Shown in pieces: positions 20,328 to 30,688 of a DNA stretch of 64,000 bases. The notes below the pieces were generated by a model that saw only the letters and a program-made list of their open reading frames with translations, had not been told where the DNA came from and searched no databases. The translations under genes and the position numbers were made by a program. Position 1 is the first letter of the stretch. Each line of letters starts with the position of its first letter. This DNA is from Nonomuraea montanisoli (GTDB taxonomy: Bacteria; Actinomycetota; Actinomycetes; Streptosporangiales; Streptosporangiaceae): contig NZ_JABWGN010000006.1 of the NCBI RefSeq assembly GCF_013363975.1, forward strand, positions 496,001 through 560,000. Direction: 5' to 3'.

Positions 20328-21260
20328 CTACGGGGCGGTACGCAGCATCTCCGGACGCAACTGGGCGGCCCGCCGCCTGGAGATGCCGCCGGCCAGAGCG
20401 GCGCGGGTGAGCGCGTCGCCGACCCATCCGGCCGCGGCGGGCTCGCCGTACCGGCCGAAGATCGGCTCCGGGGCGGTCCTCCGGCCGCCGCCCAGCTCCC
20501 GCAACAGCCGCCGGGCCAGCGGCGGCAGGACGAAGGCGGCGACGTGGCACCCGGCGTGCACGACCATGACCACGTGCTCACCCCCGTGGCCGTCGGCGAC
20601 GGTGCGGAAGTCCTGCGCCGACGCGCCGGCCACCGCCTCGGCCGGAGCGCCGGTCGCGTCCAGCAGGGCGACCGCGGCGGCCTCCGCCACGTGGCCCTCG
20701 GCGGCCAGGCGCGCGATGCCGCGCCGCAGCGAGCGCCGCTCGACGCGGGTGAGGCCCGCCGGCCTGCCCGCGTCACCGGCCGGGACGGACGTCGCCTCGC
20801 CCTCGTGAGATCCGCTCTCCCAGGCGAAGTGGTAGAGGGAGGTCAGGGCCGCGCGTCGCCGGGCCACCGTCGCCTTGGCCAGGGGCCTGCCCGGGGCGTC
20901 GGGCAGTCGGCCGGCCAGCGTCGCGTCGCAGTACTCGCGGACGTGGGCCCCCGTGGCGCGCAGCGGGGCGAGATCCGGCCGGTCGAGGCGCAGCCAGCGC
21001 AGGAACGAGGCGAACGCCCGCAGGCGGAACCGCCGGGCGCCGAAGGAGGACGACTCGTGCAGCCAGGCGGCCACCGTGCCGCGGCTGACCGGGTCGAGCC
21101 CGTCGACCAGGTCGACGTCGGCGCCGTCCACCTCGCCGCCGTCACCGGGACGCCGCCGCGGACGCAGACCGGCGATCCGCCCGATGCTCGTCACCCCCGC
21201 CGGGGAGCCGTTCGAGGGCTCCAGGCGTCCGCGGGGGTCGGGATCGGGGGCACCGGTCAT
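20328..21260 (-). CDS. Degenerate tyrosine-recombinase-like protein, lacking catalytic residues
   Basis: A 310-residue protein resembling phage integrase/XerD. Residues about 60-150 match the SAM-like core-binding domain (FGARRFRLRAFASFLRWLRL, KATVARRRAALTSLYHFAWE). Residues about 170-310 resemble the catalytic domain up to AALAGGISRRRAAQLRPEML, then stop. Where active enzymes have TGLR..EL with the first catalytic Arg, this protein has TGAPAEAVAG; the His-x-x-Arg box and terminal Tyr are absent. It is therefore probably a DNA-binding relic or adapted regulator rather than an active recombinase. A large inverted repeat lies just upstream of its start. Confidence 0.6.
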   Translation of the reverse strand: MTGAPDPDPRGRLEPSNGSPAGVTSIGRIAGLRPRRRPGDGGEVDGADVDLVDGLDPVSRGTVAAWLHESSSFGARRFRLRAFASFLRWLRLDRPDLAPLRATGAHVREYCDATLAGRLPDAPGRPLAKATVARRRAALTSLYHFAWESGSHEGEATSVPAGDAGRPAGLTRVERRSLRRGIARLAAEGHVAEAAAVALLDATGAPAEAVAGASAQDFRTVADGHGGEHVVMVVHAGCHVAAFVLPPLARRLLRELGGGRRTAPEPIFGRYGEPAAAGWVGDALTRAALAGGISRRRAAQLRPEMLRTAP

Positions 21261-21271
21261 GATGTGGATCT

Positions 21272-21318
21272 TCTCACGGGACGATGGGCGCGGGTGTCCA
21301 TCGTCCCGAAGGGTGAGA
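21272..21318. repeat. Large interrupted inverted repeat next to recombinase-like gene
   Basis: Inner arms GGGACGATGG (21278-21287) and CCATCGTCCC (21298-21307) are perfect, with a 10-base centre; outer arms TCTCAC (21272-21277) and GTGAGA (21313-21318) continue the stem after a 5-base bulge. It may terminate the reductase operon, or be a regulator or recombinase site. Confidence 0.7.
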
Positions 21319-21392
21319 TCCCGCGGGGCCGGCTTCGGCAGGCGATCAGCAGCACAGCGGCCGGCGTCCGGCGAGCCGGGTCGCGGCTGCGG

Positions 21393-21986
21393 TCATCGTT
21401 CGAGCTGGTAGCGCAGGTGTGTCACGTCGGGTGCCGGTATGGCCTCGATGAGGCTGAGCCGCGTGTGCACGGGCAGTTCCTGGAAGAGCCGCCGCCCGGC
21501 GCCCAGCAGGACGGGCACCTGGTGGATGACGATCTCGTCGACCAGTCCCGCGGTGAGCGCGGCGGCGAGGACGCCGCCGCCCATCAGGACGATGTCGAGG
21601 TCTCCCGCGGCCTCGCGGGCCGCGGTGGCCGCTTCCTCGATCGAGGTGGAGAAGTGCTGCGCCGGGGTCGCCTCGGGCGGCGCCGGCCGGTGGCTGACGA
21701 CGAAGAGCGGTGCGGTGGGGTGGGGGCTGCCGCCGCTCCAGCCGTTGGCGTCGTCGTAGCTGTTGCGTCCGGCGATCACGGCTCCGACGCGTGCGGCGAA
21801 GGGGTCGATGAAGCGGCGGGTGGTCTCGGAGGTGCGGAATGCCGGGACGACGGTGCTGGGGGTGTCGCCGTTCCAGTACCAGTCGTGGAGGATGCCGCCG
21901 TCTCCGAGTCCGTGGCCGGGGCCCGGGTCGCGGCCGGTGATGAAGCCGTCGACGGAGACGGCCATCACGCTGCGGATCTTGGTCAT
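21393..21986 (-). CDS. Dihydrofolate reductase family protein (RibD-C-like)
   Basis: A 197-residue NADPH-binding reductase of the RibD C-terminal/dihydrofolate-reductase-like fold. Key features: IRSVMAVSVDGFITGRDPG at the start, GAVIAGRNSYDDANGW, DLDIVLMGGGVLAAALTAG (nucleotide-binding Gly-rich strand) and LVDEIVIHQVPVLLGAGRRL. Start ATG 21986 has AGGTGA upstream. It follows an ArsR-SRPBCC pair on the same strand (95-base gap), a common actinobacterial arrangement. The substrate is unknown; it is not expected to be the folate enzyme itself. Confidence 0.88.
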   Translation of the reverse strand: MTKIRSVMAVSVDGFITGRDPGPGHGLGDGGILHDWYWNGDTPSTVVPAFRTSETTRRFIDPFAARVGAVIAGRNSYDDANGWSGGSPHPTAPLFVVSHRPAPPEATPAQHFSTSIEEAATAAREAAGDLDIVLMGGGVLAAALTAGLVDEIVIHQVPVLLGAGRRLFQELPVHTRLSLIEAIPAPDVTHLRYQLER

Positions 21987-22080
21987 CGTGTTCACCTGTT
22001 CTGTCGAGGATCCCGGCGCGCGCGGCAACGGGCTCATGGGGCTACCGGTCAGGGCATGGTTCGCCACGTCACCGGCCCGT

Positions 22081-22545
22081 TCATCGGGTCAGGAGCGTGT
22101 CCAGGCGCGTCATCGAGTCGCGGACGCCGTGTTCCATGCCGCTCTCGATCATCGCGTCGCGGCTCTCGACCGAGCCGAACACGGCGTGGGTGTGCACGCG
22201 GGTGCGTCCGCCCAGATCCTCGAACGTCAGCGTCTCCAGGCTGACCTGGTCGGGCCATCCGTCGTACTGGAAGGTCTGGACGATCCGCTCGCCCGCCTCC
22301 ACGGTGTGGAACACGCCGCGGAAGCCGTGTCGGCCCGACCCGTCGCGGTGCACGTAGGAGTAGCGGCCGCCGGTGACCGCGTCGTACTCCAGCACGGTCG
22401 TGGTCGTCCCGGACGGTCCCAGCCATCGCGGGAGGAGCTCGGGGTCGGTCCAGGCCCGGAACACCTGGACCGGGGTGGCCTCGAACTCGCGCACGATGTC
22501 GATGAACGGCGTGCCGGGCCGGGCAGTGATCACGGTCTCGTTCAC
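22081..22545 (-). CDS. SRPBCC / AHSA1-like family protein
   Basis: A 154-residue START-like fold protein (AHSA1/CalC type): IDIVREFEATPVQVFRAWTD, LPRWLGPSG, YSYVHRDGSGRHGFRGVFH and a C-terminal long helix (DAMIESGMEHGVRDSMTRLD). These proteins bind hydrophobic ligands in a deep cavity. GTG 22545 overlaps the ArsR stop as GTGA, so translation is coupled. An ArsR plus SRPBCC plus RibD-like reductase cassette is common in Actinobacteria, but its physiological role is not established. Confidence 0.88.
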   Translation of the reverse strand: MNETVITARPGTPFIDIVREFEATPVQVFRAWTDPELLPRWLGPSGTTTTVLEYDAVTGGRYSYVHRDGSGRHGFRGVFHTVEAGERIVQTFQYDGWPDQVSLETLTFEDLGGRTRVHTHAVFGSVESRDAMIESGMEHGVRDSMTRLDTLLTR

Positions 22546-22895
22546 TTCTCCTGCTCCTTCATGGTCTCCAGGACCGCGTCCAGACGGCGGTGCCGCTGCT
22601 CGGCGACCAGCCGGTAGGTGTCGATCCAGCCGGTCAGCTCCTCCAGAGCGGCCGCGTTCAGGTGGCACGGCCGACGCTGGGCGTCGCGGCTGCGCGTGAT
22701 CAGGCCGGCCGCCTCCAGCACCTGGAGGTGCCGTGACACCGCCTGTTTGGTGATGGCGAACGGCTCGGCCAGCTCGTTCACGGTCGCGTCGCCACGCGAC
22801 AGCCGGGCGATCAACGCACGCCGGACGGGGTCGCCCAGCGCGGTGAACGCACGGTCCAACCGCTCTTCCCGATCGTCAACAGCCATGTTGTTCAA
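22542..22895 (-). CDS. ArsR family winged-helix regulator
   Basis: A 117-residue ArsR-type repressor: RAFTALGDPVRRALIARLSR, the recognition helix region ITKQAVSRHLQVLEAAGLIT and a C-terminal ELTGWIDTYRLVAEQRHRRL helix typical of regulators paired with SRPBCC proteins. No metal-binding Cys pair is present. TTG 22895 (with AAAGG upstream) or ATG 22886 may be the start. A long inverted repeat overlaps the start and is the probable autoregulatory operator. Confidence 0.9.
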   Translation of the reverse strand: MNNMAVDDREERLDRAFTALGDPVRRALIARLSRGDATVNELAEPFAITKQAVSRHLQVLEAAGLITRSRDAQRRPCHLNAAALEELTGWIDTYRLVAEQRHRRLDAVLETMKEQEK

Positions 22896-22922
22896 CGCAT
22901 CCTTTTATCAACCGATGCGTTG
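22893..22922. promoter_or_regulatory. Candidate ArsR operator
   Basis: CAACGCATC (22893-22901) and GATGCGTTG (22914-22922) form perfect 9-bp arms with a 12-base AT-rich centre, placed across the ArsR start and its upstream region. Autoregulation by ArsR is inferred. Confidence 0.7.
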
Positions 22923-22983
22923 ACAATAGGCCGCGGGTCCGGCCCCGTCAAGCCCCCGCCACCGCCGGTACCGAGGACGGTGG

Positions 22984-24405
22984 TCAGTCGCGCCGGTGCC
23001 GCGGCAGCAGCAGGCCGACCAGCGCGATGACCGGTCCGAGCCCGGCCGCCACCAGGAAGACCAGGCTGTAGCCGGCGGCGAGGGCGGCCGGCGAACTCCC
23101 GGCGGCCTCAGCGGCTCCGGCGCCCGCGGCCGTGGCGAGCACCGCCAGGCCGATGGACCCGCCGGCCTGGCCGGCGGTGTTGGCCAGGCCGCCGATGATC
23201 CCCGCGTCGCCCTCGGGGACGTCGGCGGTCGCCGCGGCCATGAGCGTGGGGAAGGTCAGCCCGATGCCGACCGCGACGAGCAGCGTGGGCCCGAGCACGC
23301 CGGTGACGTAGCCGCTGCCGACGCCGGCCTGGGCCAGCCAGCCGAACCCGGCCAGGAAGCAGCCGCAGCCGGCCAGCACCAGCGGGCGCACACCCGTGCG
23401 CGGCAACAGGGCGGCGGCCGGCCGCGCGACCAGCATGAACGTGACCGCCGCGGGCGTCTGCCCCAGCCCGGCCCGCAGCGCGTCGTAGCCGAGGACGTTC
23501 TGCAGGAACAGCGACGTGAAGTACCACATCGCGATGGTGATCCCGCCGAACAGCAGCAGCATGACGTTGCCGACGGCCACCCGCCGGATCCTGAACAGCC
23601 GGAGCGGCATCATCGGCCGCGCGGCGAACCGCGCCTCCACCACCGTGAACGCCACGAGCAGGAGCAGACCCGCCCCGGCCGGCCCGGCGACCGGCAAGGA
23701 CGTCCAGCCGTGATCGGCGCTCCGCATCACGCCGTAGATCAGCGCGGCCAGCCCCGCGGTCCCCGTGACCGCGCCGACGAGGTCGAGCGGCTCCCGCCGG
23801 ACGGCCCGCGTCCCGGCCAGCGACGTCACGGCCGCCCCGATCAGCACCACACCGATCGGCACGTTGATGAGGAACACCCAACGCCACGACAGGCCCGACG
23901 TGATGGCGCCGCCCGCGAGCGCGCCGGCCATCCCGCCCACGCCGCCCGCGGCCGACCAGGCGCCGAACGCCCGGGCACGCGCGCCCGGCTCGGTGAAGCC
24001 GGTGTTGATCACGGCGAGTGTCGCCGGGGCCAGCAGGGCGGCTCCCACGCCCTGCGCGACGCGGGCCGCCACCAGGACCTCCGGAACGGTCGCCAGCCCG
24101 CCCGCCAGGCTGGCGGCGGAGAACAGGAACAGCCCGGCGACCAGGGTCCGGCGATGGCCCGCCAGGTCGGCCGCGCGGCCGCCCAGCAGCATGAAGCCCG
24201 CGAAGGTGAGCAGGTAGCCGTTCACCACCCAGGCCAGGCCGGTGGCCGTGAAGCCGAGGTCGCGCTGGATCGAGGGCAGCGCGACGTTCACGATGGACGC
24301 GTCCAGGATCACCATGAACTGGCAGGCGCACGCCAGCGCCAGGACCAGCCAGGCGGCCCCGGCACGCGGTCCGGCCGGCCGCGCCGCGGCTCCGGTGCTC
24401 GTCAT
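22984..24405 (-). CDS. MFS transporter, DHA2 (14-helix) drug-efflux type
   Basis: A 473-residue major facilitator of the EmrB/QacA group. The family signature is clear: FMVILDASIVNVALPSIQRD in helix 1, LLGGRAADLAGHRR in the loop between helices 2 and 3, and VAARVAQGVGAALLAPATLA in helix 4. About 14 hydrophobic segments are present. ATG 24405 has AGGAGG six bases upstream, better than an upstream GTG at 24426. It lies 17 bases after wrbA and is probably in the same operon. It likely exports a small hydrophobic or quinone-type compound using the proton gradient. Confidence 0.92.
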   Translation of the reverse strand: MTSTGAAARPAGPRAGAAWLVLALACACQFMVILDASIVNVALPSIQRDLGFTATGLAWVVNGYLLTFAGFMLLGGRAADLAGHRRTLVAGLFLFSAASLAGGLATVPEVLVAARVAQGVGAALLAPATLAVINTGFTEPGARARAFGAWSAAGGVGGMAGALAGGAITSGLSWRWVFLINVPIGVVLIGAAVTSLAGTRAVRREPLDLVGAVTGTAGLAALIYGVMRSADHGWTSLPVAGPAGAGLLLLVAFTVVEARFAARPMMPLRLFRIRRVAVGNVMLLLFGGITIAMWYFTSLFLQNVLGYDALRAGLGQTPAAVTFMLVARPAAALLPRTGVRPLVLAGCGCFLAGFGWLAQAGVGSGYVTGVLGPTLLVAVGIGLTFPTLMAAATADVPEGDAGIIGGLANTAGQAGGSIGLAVLATAAGAGAAEAAGSSPAALAAGYSLVFLVAAGLGPVIALVGLLLPRHRRD

Positions 24406-24422
24406 GACGTCCTCCTCGCCGC

Positions 24423-25082
24423 TCACGCGGTGCGGGAGGCCGCGCCGGCCATGGTGTCGCGGGCGTCCCCGGCGGGGACGCCTTCCAGCAGCCGGGTCGT
24501 GATCGTGGCCAGCCGCCGCCCCTGGTACCTGGCGGCTTCCAGCGTGGCGGCGTCGGGGCCGTCACCGGTCTGGCCGCTCACGAGCGACGTGCCGTACGGG
24601 TTGCCGCCGGCGGCGTACACGGCCGGATCGGTGAACCCGGGCGGGACGATCAGTGCGCCCCAGTGGTAGAAGACGTTGCCCAGCGACAGGATCGTGGCCT
24701 CGCTGCCGCCGTGCCGGTTGTAGGCCGAGGTGAAGGCCGTCACCGGCTTGTCGGCCAGCACCCCTTCGCGCCACAGGCCCCCGGCCTGGTCGATGAACTG
24801 CTTGAGCTGGGCGGCGGGCGCGCCGAACCGCGTCGGCGTCCCGAACGCGAACGCGTCGGCCCAGGCCAGGTCCTCGACCGAGGCCAGGCCGATCGTCGTG
24901 GTGGCGTCGGCGTGCCGCCGCCACAGCGGGTTCTCGTCGATAGCGCTGTCGGGCGCCAGCTCGGCGACCCGCCGCAGCCGCACCTCGGCTCCGGCCGAGG
25001 CGGCGCCCTCGGCGACGGCCTCGGCGAGGGCGTGCACGTTGCCTGTCGCGCTGTAGTAGATGACGGCGACCTTCACGGTCAT
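24423..25082 (-). CDS. wrbA: WrbA-type NAD(P)H:quinone oxidoreductase
   Basis: A 219-residue flavodoxin-like protein of the WrbA family, which reduces quinones by two electrons and prevents redox cycling. FMN phosphate loop VIYYSATGNVHALAEAV (residues about 7-23), then FAFGTPTRFGAPAAQLKQFI, VTAFTSAYNRHGGSEATILS and PGFTDPAVYAAGGNPYGTS, all WrbA hallmarks. It is the first gene of an operon with a DHA2 efflux pump, suggesting defence against quinone or redox-active drugs. It is divergent from a histidine phosphatase gene. Confidence 0.92.
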   Translation of the reverse strand: MTVKVAVIYYSATGNVHALAEAVAEGAASAGAEVRLRRVAELAPDSAIDENPLWRRHADATTTIGLASVEDLAWADAFAFGTPTRFGAPAAQLKQFIDQAGGLWREGVLADKPVTAFTSAYNRHGGSEATILSLGNVFYHWGALIVPPGFTDPAVYAAGGNPYGTSLVSGQTGDGPDAATLEAARYQGRRLATITTRLLEGVPAGDARDTMAGAASRTA

Positions 25083-25122
25083 GTCCCGGCTCCCTCGATG
25101 TCAGAGCAGATTGATTATGCGA

Positions 25123-25133
25123 ATAACTATTAT
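25123..25133. promoter_or_regulatory. AT-rich palindrome in the wrbA / phosphatase divergent region
   Basis: ATAACTATTAT (arms ATAA/TTAT) lies in an unusually AT-rich island (about 25107-25156) between wrbA and the phosphatase gene. It could be a MarR-like operator; no such gene is adjacent, so this is tentative. Confidence 0.35.
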
Positions 25134-25170
25134 GTGGATAACCATCCTGTCAAACGGGTAGGGTCGGGGC

Positions 25171-25809
25171 ATGAGTGATCGCGTCCGGTTGCTGTGCCTG
25201 CGTCACGCGGAGTCTGAGAACGTCACGGCCGGCGCCGCCGGCGCGCTCCCCTCCGCGAGGCTGACGGCGAAGGGACGTCTCCAGGCCGCCGAAGCGGCCA
25301 GGCGCGTGATCGGCGAAGGGACGACGCGGATCTACGCCAGCACGGCCGTCCGGGCACGGCAGACCGCCGACATCATGGCGCGGACGCTCGGGGTCGATGT
25401 CGTGCCGCTGCAGGACCTGGTCGAGGTCCATGTCGGTCGCGCGGAAGGCGCCGTCGATCCCGCCACGCGGGCCCGCACGGCGGCCGTTCTCCGCTCGTGG
25501 ATCGTGGAGGGGGACCTCGGGGAGGCGGTGGCCGACGGAGAGGACGGGCACGCGGTCACCGCGCGGGTCGCCGCCGCCCTCACCTCGATCGCCGCCGAGC
25601 ACGCGGGCGAGACGGTCGCCGTGATCGGGCACGTGGCGAGCCTCACCACCGGCCTCAGCGCTCTGTGCGGGCTGGGCCGGCAGGTGTGGGGCGCGCCGCT
25701 CCCCCACGCGGTCCCGTTCCTCGTCGAGTGGGACGGACGCGCGTGGCAGTGCCCGTCGTGGCCGTCCGGAACGGCTGCTCAGGAGGTCACGGGCGCAGCA
25801 GGGTCTTGA
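25171..25809 (+). CDS. Histidine phosphatase family protein
   Basis: A 212-residue member of the phosphoglycerate-mutase-like histidine phosphatase superfamily. Catalytic box LCLRHAESEN (His about residue 12), a second Arg in YASTAVRARQTADIM, and the second catalytic His in VAVIGHVAS. TAGGGT at 25159-25164 lies six bases before ATG, the leaderless pattern. The substrate is unknown; these enzymes act on sugar phosphates, phosphohistidine or nucleotides. Confidence 0.88.
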   Translation: MSDRVRLLCLRHAESENVTAGAAGALPSARLTAKGRLQAAEAARRVIGEGTTRIYASTAVRARQTADIMARTLGVDVVPLQDLVEVHVGRAEGAVDPATRARTAAVLRSWIVEGDLGEAVADGEDGHAVTARVAAALTSIAAEHAGETVAVIGHVASLTTGLSALCGLGRQVWGAPLPHAVPFLVEWDGRAWQCPSWPSGTAAQEVTGAAGS

Positions 25810-25911
25810 CCGGCTCGGGCAGGCACTCCCGGACCGGCGCCGGTCCGCCGTGCAGGTGGAGCGGACGCGGGTCGGCACAGGGCGGAAATCGGTCAGGCGG
25901 ACAATGGGGAT

Positions 25912-26736
25912 ATGGCGGATCCGGGGAAGGAGCTGGCGCGGCACTGGCGGTATCCCGAGCTGCCTGGAGTCGATCTGCTGCGTGCCCGGTACATCCACAA
26001 GGAGTTCGTGCGGCACACGCATGAGGCCTTCGTCATCGCCGCCATCGCCGACGGGGGCGAGGTCTTCCACCATCGCGGTGCCGATCAGCACGCCGGGGCG
26101 GGGGCGCTCGCGCTGGTCAATCCCGACACGCCGCACACGGGCCGGGCCGGCGTGCCCGAGGGGTGGCGGTACGGGGCCGTGTATCCGTCGCCCGACGTGG
26201 TGGGTGAGATCGCGGCCGAGACCACGCTCATCCGTGGGACGCCGGGGTTCGTCAGCCCGGTGCTCGACGATCCGTACGCCGTGAGGCTGGTGCATCAGGT
26301 GCTGCGGGTAGCGGATGACGGCAATGCGCTGGCCGCCGACACGCTGTTGCGGGTCGCCGTGACAAGGCTGCTTCGGCTCAACGGCGGGCCGTTGCCGCAG
26401 CGGGAGGTACGGACGGCGGGCGCCCGGATCGCGGCCCGGGCGCGTGCCGTGCTGCTGGAGCGGCTGGCCGAGCCGCCGAGCCTGGACAGGCTCGCGAGTG
26501 ACCTCGGCACCAGTCCGTTCGCGTTGCTGCGGGCGTTCCGGGACGCCTACGGGATGCCGCCGCACGCCTGGCTGACGGACGCACGGGTACGGCGGGCGCG
26601 GCGGTTGCTGGACGCCGGGACGACGCCGGCCGAGGCCGCCGTCGCCGACGTACAAGACGCGCGAAGGCGCCCGCCGCTACGGTCCGAATCATGGCAGAAC
26701 AGACAGCTCTCGCGGACATGCGGTCCGACGGCGTAG
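25912..26736 (+). CDS. AraC family regulator with truncated DNA-binding domain
   Basis: A 274-residue protein with an AraC-type cupin N-terminal half (FVRHTHEAFVIAAIADGGEV, LVNPDTPHTGRAG) and the first helix-turn-helix (LDRLASDLGTSPFALLRAFR, then LTDARVRRARRLLDAG). After TPAEAAVA the expected second helix-turn-helix (of the type GFxDQxHLxRxF) is missing, and the chain jumps to DVQDARRRPPL, which resembles the tail of this family. An in-frame deletion of about 35 codons would explain this. The reading frame stays open and overlaps azlC by 46 bases. GACAAT at 25900-25905 is a leaderless-type -10. The protein may no longer bind DNA normally. Confidence 0.75.
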   Translation: MADPGKELARHWRYPELPGVDLLRARYIHKEFVRHTHEAFVIAAIADGGEVFHHRGADQHAGAGALALVNPDTPHTGRAGVPEGWRYGAVYPSPDVVGEIAAETTLIRGTPGFVSPVLDDPYAVRLVHQVLRVADDGNALAADTLLRVAVTRLLRLNGGPLPQREVRTAGARIAARARAVLLERLAEPPSLDRLASDLGTSPFALLRAFRDAYGMPPHAWLTDARVRRARRLLDAGTTPAEAAVADVQDARRRPPLRSESWQNRQLSRTCGPTA

Positions 26737-27440
26737 GGAGACCGGACGCCGCCGTCGTACGGGACGCCCTCGGAGTCGGCATCGCCGTAGGACTGTCCGG
26801 CTTCGCCTTCGGGGTGACCTCGGCCGGCAGCGGGCTCACGCTGCCGCAGACCTGCGCGCTCAGCCTCCTGGTGTTCACCGGCGCCAGCCAGTTCGCGCTC
26901 GTGGGGGCGCTCGCGGCCGGGGGCAACCCGCTCACGGCAGCCGCCGGCGCCTTCTTCCTGGGAGTGCGCAACGCCTTCTACGGGCTGCGCCTGTCCCAGA
27001 CGCTGGCCCTCCCGCGCGCGGTGCGGCCGTTCGCCGCCCAGTGGATCATCGACGAGACGACCGCGGTCTCGCTCGCCCAGCCCACGCGGCGCAACGCCCG
27101 GCTCGGGTTCACCGTCACCGGGCTCAGCCTGTACGTGCTGTGGAACCTCACCACGCTGCTCGGCGCGCTCGGCGCGGAGGCCCTCGGGGACACCGACGCG
27201 TGGGGCCTCGACGCCGCCGGGCCCGCCGTGTTCCTGGCGTTGCTCGCGCCGATGCTGAGGACCACCACCGAGCGTGCCGTGGCCGGCCTGGCCGTCGTCC
27301 TGGGGCTCGGGCTGCTGCCCGTGCTGCCCGCGGGCGTACCCGTCCTGGTGGCCGCGCTCGCGGCGCCCGCCGTCCTCTGCCTGCAGGGCCTCCGCCGCAG
27401 GGGCGCGGCAGGCGACGACCCGCAGGAGGAAGTCCGTTGA
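26691..27440 (+). CDS. azlC: AzlC family branched-chain amino acid exporter, large subunit
   Basis: A 249-residue membrane protein of the AzlC/BrnF family, the large subunit of a two-component exporter of branched-chain amino acids or analogues. Family motifs: GLSGFAFGVTSAGSGL, LLVFTGASQFALVGALAAGG, AGAFFLGVRNAFYGLRLS. TACGGT at 26678-26683, seven bases before the ATG, suggests an own leaderless promoter inside the end of the AraC gene. It is followed directly by azlD. Confidence 0.92.
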   Translation: MAEQTALADMRSDGVGRPDAAVVRDALGVGIAVGLSGFAFGVTSAGSGLTLPQTCALSLLVFTGASQFALVGALAAGGNPLTAAAGAFFLGVRNAFYGLRLSQTLALPRAVRPFAAQWIIDETTAVSLAQPTRRNARLGFTVTGLSLYVLWNLTTLLGALGAEALGDTDAWGLDAAGPAVFLALLAPMLRTTTERAVAGLAVVLGLGLLPVLPAGVPVLVAALAAPAVLCLQGLRRRGAAGDDPQEEVR

Positions 27441-27745
27441 ACATCTGGATCGCGATCGGTGCGACCGCCCTCGGCTGCTACGCCGTCAAGCTGGCCGGCC
27501 TGCTGGTGCCCGCGGGCGCCCTGGAGAGGCCGCTCGTCAGGCGTCTGGCCGCTCTCCTGCCGGTGGCCCTCCTCGCCGCGCTCACCGCCCAGCAGGCCTT
27601 CGCCGACGGGCACGCCCTGGTGCTCGACGCGAGGGCCGCGGGGCTCGCCGCGGCCGCCCTCGCGCTGGTCCTGCGCGCTCCGTTCCTGGTCGTGGTGGCG
27701 GCGGCGGTGGTCGTGACCGCGGGGGTGCGGGCCCTGGGCGGGTGA
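27437..27745 (+). CDS. azlD: AzlD family branched-chain amino acid exporter, small subunit
   Basis: A 102-residue hydrophobic protein with the AzlD/BrnE pattern: three to four helices, ATALGCYAVKLAGLLVPAGA near the start, then LPVALLAALTAQQAF. The start is TTG 27437, overlapping the azlC stop as TTGA, with AGGAGG upstream. It works with AzlC as an exporter. Confidence 0.9.
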   Translation: MNIWIAIGATALGCYAVKLAGLLVPAGALERPLVRRLAALLPVALLAALTAQQAFADGHALVLDARAAGLAAAALALVLRAPFLVVVAAAVVVTAGVRALGG

Positions 27746-27793
27746 CGCCATCCGGCCCTCGACGTGATCGGTCCATCCTGCCGGATCGACGGG

Positions 27794-30627
<2,834 letters not shown>

Positions 30628-30668
30628 TCAGCTGTGGTGGGCACGAGGACCTCCCTGAGAGACGGGAC

Positions 30669-30682
30669 TGTGAGCGTTGACA
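30669..30682. promoter_or_regulatory. LacI-type operator candidate
   Basis: TGTGAGCGTTGACA, an imperfect palindrome (10 of 14 positions), lies between the ThuA-GSDH stop and the esterase gene. It resembles the better site TGTGAGCGCTAACA at 51264. Confidence 0.45.
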
Positions 30683-30688
30683 TCGGGG

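Noticed and set aside
20328-21260. Active phage integrase marking a genomic island
   Set aside because: Catalytic Arg, His-x-x-Arg and Tyr are missing, and no tRNA, attachment sites or phage genes were seen around it.
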